From Flavobacteriales bacterium (GTDB lineage Bacteria > Bacteroidota > Bacteroidia > Flavobacteriales > Flavobacteriaceae): a DNA stretch of 8,694 bases. Positions 1-7,904 of this stretch are shown one piece after another. A program made the translations under genes and the position numbers. The stretch covers positions 1 through 8,694 of the forward strand of contig QIIH01000079.1 in NCBI GenBank assembly GCA_003229235.1. The letters run 5' to 3'. The notes under the pieces are model-generated. The model had not been told where the DNA came from. It saw nothing but the letters and a program-made list of their open reading frames with translations, and made no database searches. Within the stretch, counting starts at the first letter, position 1. Each line of letters starts with the position of its first letter.

Positions 1-386
1 CCTGGTTCTGTTGGTGTTTGACGCAATTCAATTTCACCGTTACTAAAATATCTAAAAGAAGCTCCAATTGCACTTTTCTCGTCAATGCGATTGTAATACG
101 TAACAGTTCCTAAAAATATATCGTTCACTAATTGACTTAAATAAGGCGTGTATGCAATACCTATTGCCTGTTTAGACTTAGCAAAAGCAAATTTAGCCGG
201 ATTCCATTGTTGCGAAAATGCATCTGCCATTGTCGCTACCCCCATATCAGCCAAGCCAGCCGAACGTGCATCTGCGGCGATTAATAAAAAGGGCACAGCC
301 GTAGAAATTACACGTTGATCTGCCTCTTGAGCATTAGCTTTGGTTACAATTGCGCACAAAATCAGTGCAATGCAAAAATTCTTCAT
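1..386 (-). CDS. porV: PorV (LptO), T9SS outer-membrane shuttle protein, N-terminal part
   Basis: PorV is an outer-membrane beta-barrel of the type IX secretion system. It collects cargo from the translocon and passes it to the PorU sortase in the attachment complex. The 128 visible codons start at an ATG at 386 (MKNFCIALIL...). A signal peptide ends at ANA|QEAD, near residue 19. The mature start follows the family pattern closely: VISTAVPFLLIAADARSAG, then MGVATMADAFSQQWNPAKFA, then a first barrel strand ending SAIGASFRYFSNGEIELRQ. The reading frame is open to the window edge. Family members are roughly 380-400 residues, so about two thirds of the gene lies outside the window. It sits 103 bp downstream of porU on the same strand, has its own promoter candidate, and shows no frame break in the visible part. 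The identification rests on sequence recognition plus the porU neighbour. Confidence 0.93.
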   Translation of the reverse strand, partial: MKNFCIALILCAIVTKANAQEADQRVISTAVPFLLIAADARSAGLADMGVATMADAFSQQWNPAKFAFAKSKQAIGIAYTPYLSQLVNDIFLGTVTYYNRIDEKSAIGASFRYFSNGEIELRQTPTEP

Positions 387-403
387 GAGATTGGATGTTT
401 GGG

Positions 404-436
404 CAAATATAAATTTTATTTTCATGTATCTGACAA
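404..436 (-). promoter_or_regulatory. Bacteroidota-type promoter for porV
   Basis: On the minus strand TATATTTG (404-411) is a perfect match to the flavobacterial -7 box TAnnTTTG. A TTG at 434-436 lies 22 bp upstream, within the range accepted for the -33 element. Transcription would begin about 12-15 nt before the porV ATG, leaving a very short leader. This would let porV be expressed separately from the broken porU upstream. Assignment is by motif only. Confidence 0.5.
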
Positions 437-489
437 TTTTTTTTGAGTACTAATATATAGATTCTTGTCGAATCTGTATAGCCCATTCT

Positions 490-3400
490 TTATAGAATAA
501 CAAGCTTTTCGAATTTCTCTACTTGCTGATTGGTTAACGTTGATTTTACAGTAATCTTATAAACATATACTCCTTTTCCTATTCGATCGCCAAAATCGTC
601 TTTTCCGTCCCAGACAATATCACGCGATAAAAAGCCTTCTGTAGTGATTACTTGATTTTTAGTCCAAACTACTTTACCTGTTATAGTAAATACTTGTATT
701 TGAACTTCTAAAGGTTCGAATGGGCGATTGTGATTAAACCAAAACTCTGTATAACTAACAAAGGGGTTTGGATAATTAAGCACGCGCTCTAATCGCAACT
801 CGTCGTCACCTGCGACCACAAATTGGATATCGGCAGTAGACGAATTATTATAAACATCCCACGCTTTTAGCGTTAAAGTATGTAAGCCCACTTCTAAATT
901 TTTTAAACGATAATTAGTCGTTCCACTTGTAAAGTCGTCTATATCTGCCAAATAATAATCGTTTAATACTATAGGATTAGATTCATCCCCATCGAGAATT
1001 GCAATCATATCATGTCCAATTCCGCTTGCGGTATTTATACCATTTTCGTCCATCAGATTTGCAAGGAGTATCGGCGAATCATTTGTAATTCCACCAGACA
1101 CAAAACTCTCGTCATTCATAAATAACTGAATAGTTGGTCCTATATTATCTTCGGGCGCATTCTCATCGAGCCCTCCCACCTTAATTAGTTCATTAGACCC
1201 CGTCCGATCTTCAAAAGCGCCAGTTTTTTCTGTATACATACTTACACGGCCATTACCCACCGGTATAGAAATATCTCTGGGTACGACAAACTCTACCTCA
1301 AACAGTCCATTGACAACACTTGCTTGCCCGTTAAAAATTCCGGAGCCAAGTGTTTCAAAATCAAGAATTAACAATTCGCCATCCTCTCGAACACCATCAT
1401 TACCCAAAGTTTGACGCTGTACTCGTTTGTCAAAAACTTTAATTTGGGCCACTCCATTATAATTTGTAAGTATGCTCCCTGATTCTGATAGTACTTCGCC
1501 TCCCAAACGTACGCGACTCAAAGCTTTTAAAGTATCTGTCGTTTTCGATAATGGTTGCCCGTTTAAAGTGGTAAGCCTAATTTCTTGCTTAGGAAATGCC
1601 AGTTGCATCGCAGGATCGCCTACATAAAAAACTACGCGGCGCAGCACATTTGATATGTTATTTTTTGTAATTCTTAGCGATTCAGCGGGTGTTTCAAAAT
1701 TGTCGCTGCCAAAAGAAAATAAGATAGGAGCTAATGCGTTATTAAACTGAACTCCTAAACCCACACCGATGCTTCTGGTAGTGGTGACTAATCCTATTGC
1801 ACCTCCGTTTAGATTCCAATAGGTAAACTCTCCTGCAGTGGGTCTGAGCGGGTTATCAAATCGTGTAAACTCACAGGTTACTGTAATAACTAAAGGATAG
1901 CGATTGGTATTCTGTAAGTCTTTGGCATTGTTGGTGGTAAAAATAAATTCTTTTGCAAGCCCATCTTCTCCACCATGTCCTAAATAGGCCAAAACCAATG
2001 TGCCAACATCAATTGTATTTATAATTTCTTCGTTAACCTTTGGATATCGGTCTCCTCCGGCAGATGATTCCTGCTGAAAGGCATCGGCATGAATTTTCTT
2101 TACATTAATAAAGGGTTTATTATCACTTATTTCGTCGCCTAAAATATCACATCATCCGATATCAGCGTAAAGTTGTTCCGCCAGTTTCCGTAAGAAACCT
2201 TGTTGTCGTAAGCAATTAGCTTATCTACCATGACATTGGCTAAAGGGAGGTTGTCTGCGAGTATTCTACCTACCGCTATATCTAGACGTTCGATTGCCGC
2301 CATTCTTCCTTCTGTTGGGTCCATCATTCCAAAAAAATCGTCTGACATGTATCCGCTCAGTGTACTAAAACTGTTATACACATGATAGGTGGGAACAATA
2401 TTATTGTTATTATTCAGACGGTCTTTGTAATCTACCGAAGTATCACCAAAAAAGCCCAGATACTTTATTCGATTGGCAGAGCTACTTGCATTCTCGTAAA
2501 CATATCGCACTAAATTTCGGATGGCACTAATATCTTGCTGACCAGAACTAAACTCTTGATAAATTTTGTCTGTGCTTATCACTTTTACATTAAGCCCATT
2601 ACGAGTCTTATGATGATTGGCTAATCGCAATGCAGGTTGTAACATTATTGGACTTGTGATTATTAAATAATCTAAATCCTGAAAAACACCCGATTCATTT
2701 AAAAATATAGACCCTTTAATATCTTGATTACTCACATTAGAGTTGCTAAGTTGAATAGGCTCAAAATAATCACTAGGGTTTACCGCAACATAATTTCTAG
2801 CCTCCCCTAAATTAGCCGTAAAACTCACTGAGGTTCCACCATCGATTGCCAAGGCTGTAGCATTTAGCCTATCGGTTACCTCCCATATTTGGTTAAACTG
2901 TGAAGCGTTACTAAGGTTATATTGTCCAACTCCAGGTATAGTTGCCGCATCCAAATAGGTAAAAGCAAGTTGTCCTTCTACTCCTTGCAATTGGCGTTTG
3001 GCCCTAATACTTATATAATCTAAATAAGCAAAACTGGCAGGATTGCCACTATTATTGTAAACCAGCTGAACTTCAATATCCTCTGACGAAGCGGGAACAG
3101 ACAAAATAGCGGAATCACCGCGGGCAAGCGAAATATCTGTTATAGCAGTAAAAGTCATGTTATCTACACTGTTACCATTTATAATAACATCCATCGTGGT
3201 AACAGACTCAGACGATGCGGCTGCAAAAATTTGAACTTTCATCTCGGTACCGCCAACAATATTTGGAAAGTTAAACTCAAATGTTTGCTCATTTTCTACT
3301 TCAAAAGAATTACCAAACCAGCGTCTACCAACTTTTGCAACACTAAAATCGTCTTCTTCAAAAAATTGATAGTCGTCAAATTGCGTTATCACAATGGTTG

Positions 3401-4262
3401 GCGCTCCACTTGCTTCAATCATTGTTGCCATACGTTTACCTGGGCTAGCGCCCACGGTAATATAATAGTAAGCGTCGTCCGAATAAGGATTGATATTAGT
3501 ACGTAATTCCGACAAAAAGCCTTGTGTACCTACTCCATAAAATAAAACCTCGTCGCTAGCGTCGAAACTGCCATCTTCTTCACCATTAACTTGAATGGCA
3601 ATCTCTGGTAAGTCAAAAAGACTGTTTTGATCATTCTGTAAAGGCAATGGCGACCCTCCGTGGCCGTAAATTTTTATGTTTCTAGGATTAATCGAACCCG
3701 TACTTATCCCTAAACTGCTTAAAAAAGACTCCGATAACCTATAAACGCCGGTCTTATCTATTTTGAATTTGTACCAGCTTCCAGTCGCTAATACCGAATT
3801 TGTTAATGGTAAGCCTCCGCCTTTAGGCGTTGCAATTAATCCAAAAGAATAATTGGCAGTAAAAGAAAGTACTTTCTGTAAACGTCCGTTAACCATAACG
3901 ACTGGCGAAATTGTTAGGGTCGAGACGATTTGATCTCTTGCTTTAGAACTTCCAACGGCAGCTTGTACAGCTGTTGGAACTTTATTGAGGTCCAATTGAT
4001 TACGCTCGATGGTTGTCAAATCGCCATAAATAACCCCAGAAATCCTTAAACTAGTAGGGTTTACGTACTGATTATCGTTCCATTGATGCCCAAAATTATA
4101 GTCGGTGTCTTTTGCAAACATACCAACTGTAAAGGTCTGAGGCGATATTTGATCATTTTTTAGAGCAGATTCTGTTGGCCATGGAATCTCGATTTTTTTC
4201 TGTTGAGAAACGGCAACTAAGGGAATCCATAAAAGAAGTAACGCAATTTTTTTCTTCATCAT
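490..4262 (-). pseudogene. porU: PorU, T9SS C25-family sortase, interrupted by a frame break
   Basis: PorU is the cell-surface gingipain-like (C25) peptidase that cleaves the C-terminal sorting domain of T9SS cargo, working with PorV. The N-terminal part (4262-2139, 707 residues) has a signal peptide (MMKKKIALLLLWIPLVAVSQ), the PorU pattern TGVYRLSESFLSSLGI near residue 171, and the start of the C25 domain near residue 529 (DLDYLIITSP). It ends at a premature TAG after LISDDVIF. The second part is readable from about 2150 to 490 in the frame shifted by -1. It holds the putative catalytic His in AYLGHGGEDGL (codon at about 1977), the putative catalytic Cys in TVTCEFTRFDNP (codon at about 1875), and a C-terminal CTD-like beta domain (LNYPNPF to KLVIL, about 493-798). 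Both parts together give about 1,260 residues, near the usual flavobacterial length. As written, the product lacks the catalytic dyad. ATG at 4262 or 4259 is possible as start. Identity is very secure. Whether the break is biological is not. Confidence 0.93.
2139..2150 (-). other. porU: Frame junction in porU
   Basis: Reading leftwards, the first frame gives WRNNFTLISDDVIF and a TAG at 2139-2141. The -1 frame gives DILGDEISDNKPFINVKKIH from the GAT at 2148. In PorU/C25 proteins I expect about 15-20 residues (an acidic, helical stretch) between the DD motif and this second block. The frame offset therefore fits a loss of 3k+1 bases of around 50, rather than a single missing base. That estimate comes from memory of the family. 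The frame offset and the stop are seen directly. Confidence 0.7.
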
Positions 4263-4269
4263 AGTAAAA

Positions 4270-4285
4270 ACGTCTTAAAAGACGT
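4270..4285. repeat. Inverted repeat in the porU leader
   Basis: ACGTCTT and AAGACGT form perfect 7-bp arms separated by AA. The repeat lies 7 nt upstream of the porU ATG and just downstream of its candidate -7 box, so it would fill most of the short porU leader. It could be a dimeric regulator site, or an RNA hairpin (6 bp with a 4-nt loop) limiting initiation. Function is inferred. Confidence 0.55.
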
Positions 4286-4296
4286 ATTAGTATCTA

Positions 4297-4304
4297 CAAA
4301 AATA
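4297..4304 (-). promoter_or_regulatory. Candidate -7 box of the porU promoter
   Basis: On the minus strand this reads TATTTTTG, a perfect TAnnTTTG match, about 35 bp upstream of the porU ATG. No TTG is seen at the expected -33 distance, so support is only half complete. The region is AT-rich, which makes chance matches likely. Confidence 0.35.
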
Positions 4305-4321
4305 ACATAACCGTACATTTA

Positions 4322-4353
4322 TTTGGGAATTTATAATAAAGTATTGAAATTTG
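4322..4353 (+). promoter_or_regulatory. Candidate gldJ promoter
   Basis: TTTG at 4322-4325 and GAAATTTG at 4346-4353 are spaced 20 bp apart. This fits the Bacteroidota -33/-7 layout with one mismatch to TAnnTTTG. The start of transcription would fall near 4359, giving gldJ a leader of about 100 nt. It lies back to back with the porU -7 box. Confidence 0.35.
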
Positions 4354-4382
4354 CGTTAACTCCTAGGTCAAAAGGCTATTCG

Positions 4383-4410
4383 AGCAACACCGTAAAGAAA
4401 TAATGTTGCT
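4383..4410 (+). repeat. Inverted repeat in the gldJ leader
   Basis: AGCAACA (4383-4389) and TGTTGCT (4404-4410) are perfect 7-bp arms around a 14-nt A-rich loop, 52 nt before the gldJ start. It is not followed by a T run, so it is not an intrinsic terminator. It may be a weak leader hairpin or an operator, and chance is possible. Confidence 0.4.
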
Positions 4411-4462
4411 AGTTTATCGTTATTTATTATATTGCGAACCCATTTCTTAACAGAACTTAAAA

Positions 4463-6126
4463 ATGAAACAACCGACAATACTTAAGCTCGTAGCTATTGT
4501 ATTTCTCAGCATGACTATCTTTAGTTGTAGTAAATCCCGTGACTACAAGAGTAGTTCTCGTGCTACAGGATGGAAAATGAATTCCAAAGATGGTGGCTTT
4601 CAGCACAATCCTAATGCGAAAGAACAAGAAACTGGTCCTGGCCTTGTATTTATAGAAGGTGGAACTTTTACCATGGGTAGAGTTCAGGACGATCCAATGC
4701 ACGATTGGAACAACACTCCCAACCAACAACACGTACAATCGTTCTATATGGACGAGACAGAGGTAACTAACCTTATGTATTTAGAGTATTTGGATTGGAT
4801 CAAGCAAGTTTTTCCTCCAGAGCAAGAAAACTATCGTTTAATTTACGAAGGTGCATTGCCTGATACACTTGTTTGGAGAAACAGATTAGGATTTAACGAA
4901 GTAATGACAAACAATTACTTGCGTCATCCTGCCTATGCCGACTACCCTGTAGTTGGAATTAGCTGGATACAAGCTGTCGAATTTAGCAACTGGAGAACAG
5001 ACCGAGTTAACGAATTAATTTTAGAGACAGAAGGTTTTACGTCTAGAGGTGCCAAGACAGATGTCGAAGCTGGACAAGCCTTTAGTACTCAAACATATTT
5101 ACTCGCTCCTACGCAAACCTACGGTGGGAACGATTCTATTACTCGAGGCGGAAAACGATCTGCTTCTATGCTTAAAAGAAACACAGACAGCACCAACTTA
5201 TACGTTCAAAGAAAAGACGGACTATTATTACCTGCTTACAGATTACCTACAGAGGCAGAATGGGAATATGCAGCTTTAGGCCTTGTTGGCCTGAGAAGTT
5301 ATAACGTATACCGTGGACGTAAAAAATACCCATGGGACGGACAATACACACGTTCTGGTAACCGCAGAAGCCGTGGCGATCAATTAGCTAACTTTAAGCA
5401 AGGTGATGGTGATTATGGTGGAATTGCAGGTTGGAGTGACGATGGTGCCGATATTACTGCGGAAGTAAAATCGTATGAAGCCAACGATTATGGTCTTTAC
5501 GATATGGCAGGTAACGTGGCAGAATGGGTAGCAGATGTTTATCGCCCGATTGTAGATGATGAGTTTAATGACTTTAACTACTACCGTGGTAACGTTTATA
5601 CCAAAAACGCAATTGGAGAAGATGGTAAGGTAAAAATCGTAACGGCAGACTCTATCGTTTTTGATACGTTGAGTAATGGTAAGATTATTGCTAGAAATTT
5701 GCCAGGAGAAATTCTTCAGGTCCCGGTAGACGAAAACGATACTTATTTAAGAACCAACTTTGATAATAGTGACAACAGAGATTATCGTGATGGTGACAAG
5801 CGCTCTACACGTTATTTCGAATCGTTTAACGACGACGATGTACAAGACGACGAAAAACGTATGTATAACTCTCCAAAGCATTTTGTTGCGATACTACAGG
5901 TCAAGGTTTAGATAGACAATACGACAAATCTACCAAGAGAACTACCTTAATAAACAACCAAGCTCGTGTTTATAAAGGAGGCTCATGGAGAGATAGAGAT
6001 TACTGGTTAGACCCGGCACAACGGCGCTATTTCCCAGAAGATATGGCTACCGATTTTATCGGATTCAGATGTGCAATGTCTCGAGTTGGATCTAAATCTA
6101 AAGACAGAAAACGTCCAAGACATTAA
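4463..6126 (+). pseudogene. gldJ: GldJ, gliding/T9SS SUMF1-fold lipoprotein, with a frame break near the 3' end
   Basis: GldJ is an outer-membrane-associated lipoprotein needed for gliding. In F. johnsoniae it also supports the T9SS by stabilising GldK. The ATG at 4463 opens a lipoprotein signal peptide with lipobox IFSC (Cys22). The SUMF1/FGE-sulfatase domain begins near residue 60 (GLVFIEGGTFTMGR) and continues with YRLPTEAEWEYAA (259-271) and GLYDMAGNVAEWVADVY (344-360). The first frame stops at 5909-5911 after 482 codons, following MYNSPKH. The rest of the domain continues in the -1 frame to 6126: YDKSTKRTTL, VYKGGSWRDRDYWLDPAQRR, IGFRCAMSRVGSKS, ending RKRPRH. Restoring one base gives 554 residues, close to the 561 of F. 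johnsoniae GldJ as I recall it. As written, the protein loses the last ~80 residues, including the conserved C-terminal SUMF1 block, so it is probably non-functional. Identity is very secure. Confidence 0.94.
5869..5914 (+). other. gldJ: Frame junction in gldJ
   Basis: The downstream (-1) frame is closed by a TAA at 5866-5868 and the upstream frame stops at 5909-5911, so the change must lie between these points. The best place is about 5881-5892, between PKHFV and DTTGQGLDRQYDK. One missing base there gives a natural protein. A TTTT run sits at the site. No X XXY YYZ slippery heptamer is present. Confidence 0.8.
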
Positions 6127-6149
6127 TACTTCTTTTAAAGACTTATTGC

Positions 6150-6181
6150 AAAAAGCCCTGATGATTCGGGGCTTTTTTTTT
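6150..6181 (+). terminator. Intrinsic terminator after gldJ
   Basis: AAAAGCCCTGA and TTCGGGGCTTTT pair as an 11-12 bp stem (one T-G wobble) around a TGAT loop. The stem runs into an unbroken run of nine T (6173-6181). It lies 23 nt after the gldJ stop and only 13 nt before the murF ATG, so it also occupies nearly the whole murF leader. In the reverse direction the T run is short, so it should act mainly on plus-strand transcripts. Confidence 0.9.
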
Positions 6182-6194
6182 ATATTCGATTTTA

Positions 6195-7475
6195 ATGACA
6201 ATAGCCCAACTTCATCAAATATTTTTAGCTGCGACCGCTGTCTGTACAGATACTCGTAAAATTGCACCTGGCGTATTGTTTTTTGCGCTAAAGGGCGACA
6301 ATTTTAATGGTAACAGATTTGCTTCAGAAGCACTTGAGCTAGGAGCATCCTTTGCTGTAATAGACCAAAAAGAATTCAATTCAGAAGATAAACGTTTAAT
6401 CTTGGTACCCAATGTATTGGAAGCGCTACAGCAATTGGCAAGCTTTCACAGAAAGTACTTGGCGGTTCCCATTATTGGCCTTACTGGCAGCAACGGAAAA
6501 ACCACGACTAAAGAACTTCTTTCTGCTGTTTTAAGACAACAATTTAATCTTGTTGCAACCAAGAGAAACCTCAATAATCACATTGGGGTTCCTCTCACTC
6601 TACTCTCTATGGGTGCTACAACAGAAATCGGGATTGTAGAAATGGGTGCCAACCATTTAAAAGAAATCGAAGCACTATGTGAGATTGCCCAGCCCGACTA
6701 TGGCTATATCACTAACTTCGGGAAAGCTCACCTAGAAGGCTTCGGAAGTCTAGCCGGAGTTGTTCAAGGCAAATCAGAATTATACGAATACCTTAAAGTT
6801 AACAATAAAACATGCTTCGTAAATGCCGACGATCCTATTCAAATGATATGCAGCGAAGGTATTGAGCGCATTCTTATTCTTGATAACCTTAACGGTAAAC
6901 CTATTGAAACAACAACGACGAATCCGTCAGTGATTCTGCAAATAGGAACTACCGAAGTAAAAAGTAACCTCTTAGGCGATTACAACGCCAATAACATTAG
7001 AGCTGCTATTGCCATCGGCGATTTCTTTAAAATCACGCTAGCCGGAATTAAGCACGCTATTGAACAGTATAACCCATCCAACAATAGGTCACAATGGGTA
7101 AACACTAAACGCAACAAATTGTTATTAGACGCCTATAATGCTAATCCTAGCAGCATGATGGCAGCTCTAAATAACTTTGCAATTCACGATCCTCAACAAA
7201 AGAAAGTAGTTATTCTTGGAGACATGTTTGAGTTAGGCGAAGCTGCTACTAAAGAGCACCAGGAGATTGCCAATTTGGTTATAACGCTAGGCTTTGATAA
7301 AATCTTTCTTGTTGGAGAAAATTTTTATCATATCGATGATAATAATAAGCTTATCAAGTGTCGAGAATACGAAGATTTGCTAATAGCAATTCAAAAACAC
7401 GACCTAAGCAATCATACTATTTTAATCAAGGGCTCAAGAGGGATGGCGTTAGAGAGAATTGTAAATTTTTTGTAA
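6195..7475 (+). CDS. murF: MurF, UDP-MurNAc-tripeptide:D-Ala-D-Ala ligase
   Basis: MurF is the cytoplasmic, ATP-dependent ligase that adds D-alanyl-D-alanine to UDP-MurNAc-tripeptide, the last cytoplasmic step in making the peptidoglycan pentapeptide. The 426-residue product is complete. The N-terminal domain has DTRKIAPGVLFFALKGDNFN (19-38). The P-loop is GLTGSNGKTTTKE (95-107, Lys102). The central ligase domain has EMGANHLKEIE (149-159) and ITNFGKAHLEGFGS (172-185). Lys193 (QGKSELY) is probably the carbamylated lysine. The C-terminal domain has LDAYNANPSSMMAALNNF (311-328), VILGDMFELGE (339-349) and IKGSRGMALERI (411-422). Length is in the normal family range and there is no frame break, in contrast to the genes on both sides. 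No TAnnTTTG box is seen upstream, so expression may depend on readthrough of the gldJ terminator or on a promoter I do not recognise. It follows gldJ in F. johnsoniae too. Confidence 0.96.
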   Translation: MTIAQLHQIFLAATAVCTDTRKIAPGVLFFALKGDNFNGNRFASEALELGASFAVIDQKEFNSEDKRLILVPNVLEALQQLASFHRKYLAVPIIGLTGSNGKTTTKELLSAVLRQQFNLVATKRNLNNHIGVPLTLLSMGATTEIGIVEMGANHLKEIEALCEIAQPDYGYITNFGKAHLEGFGSLAGVVQGKSELYEYLKVNNKTCFVNADDPIQMICSEGIERILILDNLNGKPIETTTTNPSVILQIGTTEVKSNLLGDYNANNIRAAIAIGDFFKITLAGIKHAIEQYNPSNNRSQWVNTKRNKLLLDAYNANPSSMMAALNNFAIHDPQQKKVVILGDMFELGEAATKEHQEIANLVITLGFDKIFLVGENFYHIDDNNKLIKCREYEDLLIAIQKHDLSNHTILIKGSRGMALERIVNFL

Positions 7476-7538
7476 CAAATTGCTCACTTTCACCTCTAAT
7501 AGTGTATAGACCTAATATCTCAACTCTTCACAAGACAT

Positions 7539-7704
7539 ATGAAAAGCAAAAACACTTCAGGCAATGGTGTATCGCATTCGGAATCATTTTAGGAACCGTT
7601 ATTGGAGTTTTAACAGACAATCTAGGCTTTGGATTGCACTTGATGTAGCCTTGGGTGCTGCGTTTGGTAAGTCGATGGAGGCTAAAAGCAAAAAAAGTAA
7701 ATGA
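7539..7704 (+). pseudogene. Small glycine-rich membrane protein, copy 1, with two frame breaks
   Basis: As written, the ATG at 7539 gives MKSKNTSGN and soon stops. Two -1 shifts restore a protein of 55 residues. The first, near 7561-7565, leads into WCIAFGIILGTVIGVLTDN. The second, near 7627-7630 at a TTT run, leads into WIALDVALGAAFGKSMEAK and ends at a TGA at 7702-7704. The restored protein aligns along its length with the next gene (IGVxTDNxGxWIxL core), which is why I treat it as one gene. It has a short basic start, two hydrophobic small-residue segments split by a TDN turn, and a lysine-rich tail, suggesting a two-helix glycine-zipper membrane protein. Function is unknown. It lies 63 nt after murF, with no clear promoter of its own, and its stop overlaps the start of copy 2 (ATGA). 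Confidence 0.75.
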
Positions 7705-7889
7705 AAAAAGAAAGCAAATTAGCCATTGGCATATCCATTGGAATGACAGTAGGTGTAGTTATAGGCGTCGTGACAGACAATATAGGTTTATGGATTAGTC
7801 TGGGTATTGCTATTGGTGCCGGCCTCGGTACTACGTTTATGTCGATGCACAAGGAAGATGGTGATGATGGGGCTGGGGAGAATAAATAA
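7701..7889 (+). CDS. Small glycine-zipper membrane protein, copy 2
   Basis: This is an intact 62-residue protein. A lysine-rich start (MKKESK) leads into a first hydrophobic segment, LAIGISIGMTVGVVIGVV (7-24). A TDN turn and W30 follow, then a second segment, SLGIAIGAGLGTTFMSM (32-48), and an acidic, glycine-containing tail (HKEDGDDGAGENK). Repeated GxxxG spacing in both segments suggests packed helices in the inner membrane. It is a tandem paralogue of the preceding gene and begins at an ATGA overlap with it, so the two are probably translated together and may form a hetero-oligomer. Similar short proteins are common in Bacteroidota and are annotated as hypothetical or glycine-zipper proteins. 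I know of no established function. Confidence 0.8.
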   Translation: MKKESKLAIGISIGMTVGVVIGVVTDNIGLWISLGIAIGAGLGTTFMSMHKEDGDDGAGENK

Positions 7890-7904
7890 TTAGAATTTGT
7901 TGTT

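Noticed and set aside
354..386. PorV as a lipoprotein (LILC in the signal peptide)
   Set aside because: The residue before Cys11 is Leu rather than Gly, Ala or Ser, and a normal signal peptidase I site (ANA|Q) follows. PorV is a barrel protein.
1996..1998. TTG as an independent start for the second half of porU
   Set aside because: Conserved PorU sequence continues in frame upstream to about 2150. The TTG lies inside the C25 domain and has no leader, so it is not a gene start.
2135..2155. Programmed -1 frameshifting in porU
   Set aside because: The bases at the junction (GTG ATA TTT TAG on the coding strand) allow poor re-pairing, and residues also appear to be missing, so slippage would not restore a normal protein.
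3231..3506. Open frame on the strand opposite porU
   Set aside because: It lies wholly inside well-conserved porU coding sequence and its translation resembles no protein family. It is a shadow frame.
4270..4285. Terminator at the inverted repeat near porU
   Set aside because: There is no T run after the arms in either direction, and it lies at the start of porU, not after a gene.
5860..5915. Programmed -1 frameshifting in gldJ
   Set aside because: The required direction fits, but no slippery heptamer occurs between the closing TAA of the new frame (5866-5868) and the stop at 5909, and GldJ is not known to be made this way.
7358..7648. Open frame spanning the murF end and the first small gene
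   Set aside because: It is the +1 frame of murF running into the central segment of small protein 1. Only the part after about 7565 is meaningful, and it belongs to the frame-broken small gene.
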